Positions 16,095 to 24,313 of a stretch of DNA of 64,000 nucleotides are shown here, piece after piece. This DNA comes from Sphingobacterium sp. HMA12. GTDB taxonomy: Bacteria; Bacteroidota; Bacteroidia; Sphingobacteriales; Sphingobacteriaceae. Under the pieces are notes generated by a model, which worked only from the letters and a program-made list of their open reading frames with translations, was not told the DNA's origin and made no database searches. Location: contig NZ_BEYR01000005.1 in the NCBI RefSeq assembly GCF_002933815.1, forward strand, positions 124,260 through 188,259. The letters run 5' to 3'. The translations under genes and the position numbers were made by a program. The stretch's first letter is position 1, and every line of letters begins with the position of its first letter.

Positions 16095-19000
16095 ATGGAA
16101 TATTTCTGTGATCGTAAAGAAACGATACGACTATATCGTTTCTTTACTGTGCATTATTTAATCATTAGAAGAATGAAATTGACAATCATCTTCATCTTGT
16201 TATCAATTGGGCTAAATGCTAAAACCAATGGACAACAAATCAACCTATCAGTCAAGCAGATGCGCTTAGAAAGTGTGTTAAAAAAAATAACACAGCAGAC
16301 TGATTACAAATTTTTCTATTCAAGTGATCTGATTAACAAAGTAGAGTCGGTCAATCTTACCATAGAACGAGCTTCTTTAGAAGAAACATTGGAAAAGATC
16401 CTCACACCGAGAGGATTGAGCTACCAAAAGATGGCCAGAACAATTACAATTACCGTCGCCAATACACTCCAACAGCTCGAAGTGTCAGGCTCTGTTAGAG
16501 ATAGTAAAGGCCCGCTCGCGGGTGTCAACATCTATATAAAAGCCGACAGCAAAATTGGAACACGAACAGACTCGGAAGGAAGATTCACAATAAGGATACC
16601 GGCCGCATCGACACTTGTTTTTAGTTTTCTTGGATATGAGAAACAAGAAATTCCTGTCCGAGATACAGAAATGCACATTATCTTAAACGCCGCTAATAAT
16701 GCTATGGCCGAAGTTGTTGTCACTGCTCTGGGCATCAACAAGGAAAAACGTAAAGTAGCTTATGCAGCACAAGACATCAAGGGAGAAAGTTTGACCACCG
16801 CCCGTGAGCCTAATGTTGCTTCTAGTCTAGTTGGAAAAGTTGCCGGCCTCCAGATCAGAACCAAATCTACTTTATTTGAAAATCCCGAAATTACATTGAG
16901 AGGCGGTAATGCTACAATCGTCATTGATGGGGTTCCTGCTCCCGATGGTTTTGATATGTGGAGCCTGAATGCAGATGATATTGAAAATATCACGGTATTG
17001 AAAGGAACCGCCTCATCAGCTTTATATGGCTCAGTGGCACAAAATGGTGCTATTATGATCACAACCAAAAAGGGCAAAGGCGGAAAGTCGGGAATTGAAC
17101 TCACTTACAACTCAAGTACAGAATTTCAAGCTGGATTTTTACGTATTCCCAAGACACAACAGGACTATGGTATGGGATTCAATGGAAAATACGCCTTTGT
17201 AGACGGCAAAGGTGGCGGTATCAATGATGCCTATGGTTACGTTTGGGGACCTAAGCTCAATCAACCTGACCCCAGTACAAGCAGTGGTTTTGTCGAAATA
17301 CCACAATACAACAGTCCGATGGACCCGCAAACAAATAAATTAAAACCACTTCCGTGGATCAGTAGAGGAAAAAACAATTTGAACAATTTCCTAGACAATG
17401 GGTTAATTACAACACATAATGTAAGCGTAGCCGGTTCGACAGAAAAATCGGATTACCGCATTTCCCTCTCCCATCTTTATCAAAAGGGACAAGTCCCCAA
17501 TACTAAACTAAATGCAACGACTTTGAGTCTTGCAGGCAAGCTTAAATTAAATAGTAAACTCGATGCCGAAGCGACCTTATCTTATAATAGACAATACTCT
17601 CCGAATTACCCAAATAGTGATTATTCACCCGACAATTATCTTTACAACATCGTCTTATGGATGGGCCCAGATGTAGCTATACAGGATCTGCGTAATTATT
17701 GGAAACCAGGTCGCGAAGGCTTAGAGCAAGTAACATACAACTACAGTTGGTACAATAACCCTTGGTTTTTGGCATACGAGAAGGAAAGAGCTTACACGAA
17801 TGACGTGATTGTTTCTCAGGGAAATATCAAATACAGCTTTAACAATGACCTAAAATTACTCGTTCGCGGCGGTATTACCACAAATTTTGCTAACAGTGAA
17901 AGCCGTATTCCCTACAGTTATATTAACTATGGCACAGATGCGGCACCTTATGGCAACTATAGTGTCAATCGTAAAAATCGGATGCGCTTTGTCAGCGATG
18001 CCCTGCTGACCTATGACAAAAAAATAGCTCAAGACTTTACGATTACCGCCAGTGTCGGGGCAAGTACCAGATTAGACCAATACAACAAACTGGAATCAAA
18101 GACAACCGGCGGACTATCTGTACCGGAGTGGTACAATTTAGATAATTCTAGGGATCCAGTCCGCTCGACTAATGAACGTATTGAAAAACAGGTCTATGGA
18201 ATGTATGGATATGTTGATTTGGATTATCGCAATATGGCAACCTTAAGTTTAACAGGAAGAAATGATTGGACCTCAGCGCTGCAATCTCCTTATAACTCTT
18301 ATTTTTACCCTTCAGCATCACTAAGCCTAATTGTGTCTGAAATGTTTCAATTACCCAAAGTAGTCTCCTATTTCAAACTTCGCGGTGCAGTGACAGATGC
18401 CACCACAGATATAGATGCGTATAGCGCACTGCTAACCTACGAAATCGGCAGTCGATGGAATGGAAATCCGTCCTTGTATCTACCTAATGCCTTACGTCCT
18501 CCAGGATTAAAACCTAATAAAACAATCTCTCAGGAATATGGTGCTGAATTACGTTTGTTTCGCAATCGGATCGGCTTTGATTTTACCTACTTCAACTATG
18601 ACCGAACGAACAATGTTGTTGAAGTCCCATTATCGGAAGCTTCAGGATTTGCAAAACTTCAGGTGAACGGTGACCGTTACCGCCGGAGAGGTATCGAACT
18701 TGTCGTATCCGGAACGCCTGTACAAACGGAGAATTTTAAATGGAGTACAACATTAAATTATTCAAGATTACGCAATACTGTACTTGAATATTACGGTGGT
18801 GAAGAAATTCGCGGTGGCGTAAAAGTCGGGGAACGAATGGATGTTTATCGCGGCTGGGCATGGCAAAAATCTCCCGACGGACAAATTGTTCATGAAAATG
18901 GGATTCCACAATATATTAATCAGCAGGTCAATCTAGGCTATACAGATCCCAACTGGGAATTTGGTTTTCTGAATAGCTTTCAATATAAAAACTTTGGACT

Positions 19001-19517
19001 TTCTTTTGCTTTTGACGGCCGTATCGGCGGCAAGACTTATAATGGTTTAGAAGCGAAAATGTACGAGGGTGGTATGCATCCCAATACCGCAAATAGTTAT
19101 CGTGAGGAGGCCTATCTCGGCCAGAAAACATACATGGCGGGAGGTGTAACCCAAACAGGAGGAAATGTGACCTATGATGCACAAGGGAATATTATGACGG
19201 ATTCTCGGACATTTGCCCCTAATACTAGCTCTGTAAACTATGTAGATTGGGTATTTGCAACTTATACAAACGGAATTGATGAATCTGTTCTCTACGATCG
19301 TACATTTGTCAAACTTCGTGAATTAACACTGAGCTATCAGGTACCTACAACTCTTTTACGTAAAACACCTTTTAAGACTGCCAGCGTTTCGCTAGTAGGA
19401 CGTAACTTATTGTTATGGTCTAAAGTTCCTTATATGGATCCTGATGGTTATAGTAATTTACAACTCGCTGAACCGACTGTTCGCAACATCGGTTTCAATG
19501 TCAATTTCAAATTCTAA
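16095..19517 (+). CDS. SusC/RagA-family TonB-dependent receptor with STN signalling domain
   Basis: The 1140-residue outer-membrane receptor has a signal segment near residues 27-47 (MKLTIIFILLSIGLNAKTNGQ), an STN domain (about 50-115, LESVLKKITQQTDYKFFYS), a carboxypeptidase-regulatory-like domain (about 130-205), the plug (VVVTALGINKEKRK, then EITLRGGNATIVIDGVPAP and LKGTASSALYGS) and a 22-strand barrel ending in NVNFKF. It takes up its ligand with SusD and, through STN, signals to the FecR protein upstream. The start at 16095 gives the long N-terminus often seen in this family; ATG at 16173 is the alternative. The neighbouring phospholipase C suggests a lipid head group or its products as ligand. 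Confidence 0.93.
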   Translation: MEYFCDRKETIRLYRFFTVHYLIIRRMKLTIIFILLSIGLNAKTNGQQINLSVKQMRLESVLKKITQQTDYKFFYSSDLINKVESVNLTIERASLEETLEKILTPRGLSYQKMARTITITVANTLQQLEVSGSVRDSKGPLAGVNIYIKADSKIGTRTDSEGRFTIRIPAASTLVFSFLGYEKQEIPVRDTEMHIILNAANNAMAEVVVTALGINKEKRKVAYAAQDIKGESLTTAREPNVASSLVGKVAGLQIRTKSTLFENPEITLRGGNATIVIDGVPAPDGFDMWSLNADDIENITVLKGTASSALYGSVAQNGAIMITTKKGKGGKSGIELTYNSSTEFQAGFLRIPKTQQDYGMGFNGKYAFVDGKGGGINDAYGYVWGPKLNQPDPSTSSGFVEIPQYNSPMDPQTNKLKPLPWISRGKNNLNNFLDNGLITTHNVSVAGSTEKSDYRISLSHLYQKGQVPNTKLNATTLSLAGKLKLNSKLDAEATLSYNRQYSPNYPNSDYSPDNYLYNIVLWMGPDVAIQDLRNYWKPGREGLEQVTYNYSWYNNPWFLAYEKERAYTNDVIVSQGNIKYSFNNDLKLLVRGGITTNFANSESRIPYSYINYGTDAAPYGNYSVNRKNRMRFVSDALLTYDKKIAQDFTITASVGASTRLDQYNKLESKTTGGLSVPEWYNLDNSRDPVRSTNERIEKQVYGMYGYVDLDYRNMATLSLTGRNDWTSALQSPYNSYFYPSASLSLIVSEMFQLPKVVSYFKLRGAVTDATTDIDAYSALLTYEIGSRWNGNPSLYLPNALRPPGLKPNKTISQEYGAELRLFRNRIGFDFTYFNYDRTNNVVEVPLSEASGFAKLQVNGDRYRRRGIELVVSGTPVQTENFKWSTTLNYSRLRNTVLEYYGGEEIRGGVKVGERMDVYRGWAWQKSPDGQIVHENGIPQYINQQVNLGYTDPNWEFGFLNSFQYKNFGLSFAFDGRIGGKTYNGLEAKMYEGGMHPNTANSYREEAYLGQKTYMAGGVTQTGGNVTYDAQGNIMTDSRTFAPNTSSVNYVDWVFATYTNGIDESVLYDRTFVKLRELTLSYQVPTTLLRKTPFKTASVSLVGRNLLLWSKVPYMDPDGYSNLQLAEPTVRNIGFNVNFKF

Positions 19518-19531
19518 TACGAGAACTTATC

Positions 19532-20971
19532 ATGAAAAAAACATATATTCTTTGGCTCGTTTGCTTCTTCACCATAGTGGCTAGCTGCAAAAAATTTGAT
19601 TATTATCAAGACAATCCCAATAAACCTACTAAAGCTACGCCAGCTTTATTAATGACTTATATCTGCCAGGATATCTTTAACAACAACCCCATCAGTGCTG
19701 CTTATGCCTCGAGACACCTCACCTATTATGAGCGCCCTAACGAATCCATCAATTACAATTGGAATCGCGGTTCTTTTGGCGGGTATGCTGGCTTACGTCA
19801 GGTGCTCAAACTAGAACCTCTTGTTACGGACAACAAAAATTTCCAAGGACTTGTCCATTTGTTCCGTGTAATCTATTTTGCGCAAATGACAGAAACCTAC
19901 GGTGATATTCCCTATACAGATGCCCTTCGCGCCGAGCAGGATGGCCGTACTCCAATATACGACAAACAAGAGGATATCTACGAAGGATTACTGCAAGAAC
20001 TAGAACAGGCTAATGCCTCATTGGATGTAGCAAATGGAAAAATAGATGGTGATATTATATATGGCGGCGACTCCAATAAATGGAAAAAATTGATAAACGC
20101 ATACCGATTACGTCTACTGATACACCTCTCAAAGAAAGAGGGTCAAACCAAAATAGCGATCAAGCAGCAGTTTCAATCTATAATTAGCAATCCGTCAAAA
20201 TATCCACTAATGGAGAATATCGGTGACAATGCACAACTTGTATTCAATACCTCTGATCCCTCAAACTATTACCCCACTGCCGGACACCTAAGCGTCTCAA
20301 CCTTAGTCTCGCTCGAACAATCTTTTGTAGAAATGCTGCAAAAAAGAGAAGATCCGCGTTTATTCTCCTTTGGGGATCCAATCGCCGGCAAAACTGCGGG
20401 AGTTTTCGCAAACTATAAAGGCGTAGATGCGGGCCTCTCTCCTGCTGACCAACAAGCTAGTGCCGCACAATCTTCGCTAATTGCCAGAAGATTTGTCGAT
20501 CTTCGTAGTCCAGTGAATGAGCCAATGATCTTTTTAAGTTATGCTGAACAGGAATTCCTAATTGCAGAAGCAATTCAACGGGGTTGGATCTCCGGAGATA
20601 TGAACGATCATTATCAAAAAGGAATAACTGCATCAATGGCTTTCTATAAGATAACTGGAACGATCGTTTCTGATTACCTGAATAAGGATCTCGTCAAATT
20701 AGCAACAGGCGATCCGCTAACAAAAATATTAACACAAAAATATATTTCTTTCTATATGAATTCCAGCTGGGAACCTTTCTTTGAACAACGACGCACTGGA
20801 ATCCCCGTGTTACGAGTTGGCCCCGGAACGTTAAATGGGGGGAAAGTACCTAAACGCTGGCAATATCCTCTTTCAGAGTCACAATATAACGAAGCCAACC
20901 TGGATGCAGCGGTAAAACGGCAGTTTACTGAAGGGGATAATGTAAATGCCACAATGTGGTTAATCAAATAA
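19532..20971 (+). CDS. SusD/RagB-like nutrient-binding outer-membrane lipoprotein
   Basis: The 479-residue lipoprotein has a lipobox (FFTIVASCKKFD, Cys about residue 20) and the SusD-like_2 type TPR fold: NPNKPTKATPALLMTYICQDIF, YFAQMTETYGDIPYTDALR, FLSYAEQEFLIAEAIQRGW and a C-terminal PKRWQYPLSESQYN. It caps the SusC barrel 14 nt upstream and binds ligand at the cell surface. The closest type usually accompanies non-polysaccharide substrates, in agreement with a phospholipase and not a glycoside hydrolase as next gene. Confidence 0.92.
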   Translation: MKKTYILWLVCFFTIVASCKKFDYYQDNPNKPTKATPALLMTYICQDIFNNNPISAAYASRHLTYYERPNESINYNWNRGSFGGYAGLRQVLKLEPLVTDNKNFQGLVHLFRVIYFAQMTETYGDIPYTDALRAEQDGRTPIYDKQEDIYEGLLQELEQANASLDVANGKIDGDIIYGGDSNKWKKLINAYRLRLLIHLSKKEGQTKIAIKQQFQSIISNPSKYPLMENIGDNAQLVFNTSDPSNYYPTAGHLSVSTLVSLEQSFVEMLQKREDPRLFSFGDPIAGKTAGVFANYKGVDAGLSPADQQASAAQSSLIARRFVDLRSPVNEPMIFLSYAEQEFLIAEAIQRGWISGDMNDHYQKGITASMAFYKITGTIVSDYLNKDLVKLATGDPLTKILTQKYISFYMNSSWEPFFEQRRTGIPVLRVGPGTLNGGKVPKRWQYPLSESQYNEANLDAAVKRQFTEGDNVNATMWLIK

Positions 20972-20976
20972 AAAAC

Positions 20977-23442
20977 ATGGATACACGAAGAGATTTTTTA
21001 AAAAAGGCGGCCATGCTTGCTGGCGGAGCATCACTTTCTCAGGTTATTCCGCCTGCTATTGCCAAAGCAATGGCCATCAACCCTGCTTTGGGGAGTACCT
21101 TTTATGATGCCGAACATGTGGTTCTGCTAATGCAGGAAAACCGGTCGTTTGATCATGCTTTTGGTACACTACGAGGTGTCCGCGGCTTCAACGACCCAAG
21201 AGCGATCCGCCAGCCAAACAACCACAAAGTATGGTTACAGACACAAAAAAACGGGGAAACTTACGCCCCTTTTCGGCTGGACATCAAAGATTCAAAAATC
21301 ACATGGATGGGCTGTCTTCCCCATAATTGGACCGACCAGACCGATGCGCGAAACAACGGAAAAATGGATAAATGGCTAGATGTTAAACACTCCGGATTTA
21401 AGGAATTTGCAGATCTGCCCCTGACCATGGGCCATTATACGCGAGAAGATATCCCATTCTACTATTCACTCGCGGATTCTTTTACCATCTGTGATCAGCA
21501 TTTCTGTTCCAGTATCACCGGAACAAATCCCAACAGACTTTATTTTTGGACAGCTAATATCCGGGAAAACCTGAACGGAAAGGCGTTGGTATGGAACGGT
21601 GATTCCGAATTTAGCGGTAAAGCAAACTGGAAGACTTTCCCCGAGCGTCTTTCAGCACTGGGTGTAGACTGGAAAATATATCAAAACGAAATTTCTTCAA
21701 GCAGTGCGGGATACAGTGGCGAGGCCAATAGCTGGCTGGCGAATTTTGGCTGCAATCCCATGGAATATTTCCCTCAATACCAAGTCAAATATAGTGCGCG
21801 ATACAGGGAACTCCTTACAAGGAAAAAAGAGGAACTCGAACAAAAAATAGCCGTAACAACGGCGAAAGATAAGCTTGAAAAGCTGCGTAAGGAGCACGCA
21901 CAGGTACGCGAAGAACTGCAGCAATACAGCGCGGAGAACTTCGAAAAGCTTGATGAACGCACAAAAGATATCCATCGTCGTGCTTTCGTCAATAACAGTG
22001 CGCAGCCCGGTTACATGGAACTCGAAACCATGCACTATCAGGAAGGTGATCAGCAACGGGAACTACAGATCCCAAAAGGCGATGTGTTATATCAGTTCAG
22101 AAAAGATGTTGCCGAAGGTAAACTACCTACGGTATCCTGGCTTGCACCGCCACAACTTTTCTCGGATCATCCCGATTCGCCCTGGTTTGGTGCATGGTAT
22201 GTCAGTGAAATCATGGATATACTCACACAAAATCCCGAAGTCTGGAAAAAGACAATCTTTATCCTTACCTATGATGAGAACGATGGTTATTTTGATCATT
22301 TTGCTCCCTTTGTAGCCCCCAATCCTTATCAAGCAGATAGCGGTAAAGTGTCCCCAGATATTGACCCAAAATTGGAATTTGTCCGTCGTGACGAACAGTA
22401 TTACCCCGAAAGTGGAAGAGAAAGCAATATCGGCTTGGGCTATCGTGTCCCTTTGATCATTGCTTCGCCCTGGACAAGAGGTGGCTGGGTAAACTCACAG
22501 GTATTTGACCATACCTCAAGCTTGCAGTTTTTAGAGAAATTCATTAGCCACAAAGTAAAAAAAGAAGCAAAGGAAACCAATGTGAGCAGCTGGCGACGTG
22601 CGGTCTGCGGGGATCTCACTTCTGTTTTTAGACCTTACCATGGGGAAATCATCAAAAAACCGTTGGTATTGGAACGTCAGCCTTTTATCAAGGAAATCCA
22701 CCGGGCAAAATTTAAAGGGCTCCCAATGGGATTCAAATCATTGTCAACTGCGGAGATCGAACAGATTGAAAAGACCCCTGGCCTTTCACCCTATTTTCCA
22801 AAACAAGAAGAAGGACTTCGTGACTCCTGTATTCTTCCGTATGAGCTGTATGTACATGGCGAATATCTACCGGAAGGAAAATATCAACTGACCTTTGAAG
22901 CGGCAAATACGATGTTCGGTTCCCGTTCCGCAGGTTCACCTTTTACAGTATACCACTGTAAGCCTTATAAGGGTGAAGTCGGCACCTCCCGTAACTATGC
23001 CGTATCTCCGGGGGATCACATCTCGGACAGCTGGTCTATCCATGCATTTGACAAGGAAATGTTTCAACTTGACGTACATGGCCCCAATGGGTTCTATCGT
23101 ATGTTTAAAGGTGATGCGCAACGACCAAACATTAAAATTCGCTGCACCTACGAGAAAAGTGAGAATGAGCGGTCATTTACGGGTCACCTCTCCTTCACTT
23201 GTATAAATCACGACAGCAAAAGTCATCGTCTTTTGCTTGAAGACATCAGCTACGGAAGAGATAAAAAGGAAGTCGAACTCAAAGCCGGAGCGTCAACAAC
23301 AGTACTATTTGATCTTTCCAAACAAAGCTTTTGGTATGATTTCCGTGTTAGCTGTAAAAATGACAACGCATTTGAAGAACAATACGCAGGTCGTATAGAA
23401 GTTGGAAAAAGCGGAAAAAGTGATCCACTATTAAGCCGATAA
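20977..23442 (+). CDS. Phosphocholine-type phospholipase C, Tat-exported
   Basis: The 821-residue enzyme begins with a twin-arginine signal (MDTRRDFLKKAAMLAGGA). The phosphoesterase domain carries the N-terminal VVLLMQENRSFDHAFGTLRGVRGF block, CDQHFCSSITGTNPNR, and LTYDENDGYFDHFAP. Two C-terminal beta domains (DUF756-type repeats) follow from about residue 620. Length and layout match the bacterial non-haemolytic phospholipase C/acid-phosphatase-like family, which cleaves phosphatidylcholine or sphingomyelin. The ATG at 20977 starts 5 nt after the susD stop and gives the exact Tat motif. Released phosphocholine or diacylglycerol could feed the SusC/SusD pair. Confidence 0.92.
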   Translation: MDTRRDFLKKAAMLAGGASLSQVIPPAIAKAMAINPALGSTFYDAEHVVLLMQENRSFDHAFGTLRGVRGFNDPRAIRQPNNHKVWLQTQKNGETYAPFRLDIKDSKITWMGCLPHNWTDQTDARNNGKMDKWLDVKHSGFKEFADLPLTMGHYTREDIPFYYSLADSFTICDQHFCSSITGTNPNRLYFWTANIRENLNGKALVWNGDSEFSGKANWKTFPERLSALGVDWKIYQNEISSSSAGYSGEANSWLANFGCNPMEYFPQYQVKYSARYRELLTRKKEELEQKIAVTTAKDKLEKLRKEHAQVREELQQYSAENFEKLDERTKDIHRRAFVNNSAQPGYMELETMHYQEGDQQRELQIPKGDVLYQFRKDVAEGKLPTVSWLAPPQLFSDHPDSPWFGAWYVSEIMDILTQNPEVWKKTIFILTYDENDGYFDHFAPFVAPNPYQADSGKVSPDIDPKLEFVRRDEQYYPESGRESNIGLGYRVPLIIASPWTRGGWVNSQVFDHTSSLQFLEKFISHKVKKEAKETNVSSWRRAVCGDLTSVFRPYHGEIIKKPLVLERQPFIKEIHRAKFKGLPMGFKSLSTAEIEQIEKTPGLSPYFPKQEEGLRDSCILPYELYVHGEYLPEGKYQLTFEAANTMFGSRSAGSPFTVYHCKPYKGEVGTSRNYAVSPGDHISDSWSIHAFDKEMFQLDVHGPNGFYRMFKGDAQRPNIKIRCTYEKSENERSFTGHLSFTCINHDSKSHRLLLEDISYGRDKKEVELKAGASTTVLFDLSKQSFWYDFRVSCKNDNAFEEQYAGRIEVGKSGKSDPLLSR

Positions 23443-23788
23443 AGACACCGAAACGGGGTTATTTTGAAAAAGAGATAACCTCGTTTATCAGTTATTTATG
23501 AAGAAAAATAGATGATCAATCTAAAATCAACTCGTTTAAGCTATAAAAAATTAACAAAGCCCCATCACTATTATTCTTGTATACGACGAATAACGTGATA
23601 GAACCCTTTATATAGTAAAACTGCGCCAACAATCAAAAAAACAGCTAATAAATATAAACTGATGGAGTTAATAAATAATAGACACATCATAACGGTAATT
23701 TTTGGTTTTTTATTTCTTATGTACAAGTTATAACATTTATCCAAAATATTACAAAAAAAAAATACAAATTTTCTCTACTTTTGTTGGG
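23443..23788. other. 346-base gap after the phospholipase gene
   Basis: The gap starts with an imperfect hairpin (AAACGGGGTTAT near 23453-23464 against ATAACCTCGTTT near 23476-23487, one mismatch) that may end the sus/plc transcript. It also contains a possible 39-codon minus-strand ORF at 23571-23690, listed separately. The rest is very AT-rich, with TACTTTTG (a -7-like box) at 23776-23783 just before the next gene. Confidence 0.5.
23571..23690 (-). CDS. Possible 39-residue single-TM micro-protein
   Basis: An ATG pair (23688-23690 and 23685-23687) opens a 39-codon frame ending with TAA at 23571. It encodes one strong membrane helix (INSISLYLLAVFLIVGAVLLYKGF) and a positively charged tail (HVIRRIQE), a normal topology for a bacterial membrane micro-protein. 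No ribosome binding site or promoter box was seen upstream. Plausible by composition alone. Confidence 0.3.
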   Translation of the reverse strand: MMCLLFINSISLYLLAVFLIVGAVLLYKGFYHVIRRIQE

Positions 23789-24208
23789 ATGAGGAAAATT
23801 GCATTGTTTATCGGCTTGTTTTTTTATTTGCTTGCGGCAAGTGGTGCAACTTTACACTTTCATTTTTGTCAGGGTGAGGCGCAAAGTGTTTCATTAAGCC
23901 AAAATCACACGGCGCATTGTCCACTGTGTGCCAAGTCGGAAAAAAAGTCTCAAAAACACTGCCATCAAGAAGGTAGTTGTAAAGATGTCGTTATTGCCGC
24001 TCAAAAGGTCGATGATTTTAACAGATTATCACAAACACTTGATTTCAACAATTTTTCTCCCGCGATTATTACACGCCATTGGATACATAATTATTACCAG
24101 TTTTCTACTGATGAGGATAGCTCATCCAAATTAAGTGTAAATCCGGACACCTTTATAAAAGCATACAGTCCCGCTGTATTTATTCTAAATCAGAATTTCA
24201 GAATTTGA
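23789..24208 (+). CDS. HYC_CC_PP-family exported Cys/His-rich protein
   Basis: The 139-residue protein has a signal peptide (MRKIALFIGLFFYLLAASGATL) and a Cys/His-rich stretch with HFHFCQGEAQ, HCPLCAKSEKKSQKHCH and GSCKD, able to bind a soft metal. Small proteins of this pattern regularly precede HMA-domain TonB receptors in Bacteroidota, as here, so a role in copper or related metal handling is likely. The ATG at 23789 is chosen for the signal peptide. The -7-like box ends just 5 nt upstream, so the mRNA may be leaderless. Confidence 0.75.
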   Translation: MRKIALFIGLFFYLLAASGATLHFHFCQGEAQSVSLSQNHTAHCPLCAKSEKKSQKHCHQEGSCKDVVIAAQKVDDFNRLSQTLDFNNFSPAIITRHWIHNYYQFSTDEDSSSKLSVNPDTFIKAYSPAVFILNQNFRI

Positions 24209-24313
24209 TTCTTTTCTTTTTTGATTTTTTTAATCAAAAGTAACTGTCGATGATTTTACCTTCGACCTTACATGCTATGCACGATTTTTTCAGGCCGTAC
24301 ATTATCAAAAACT

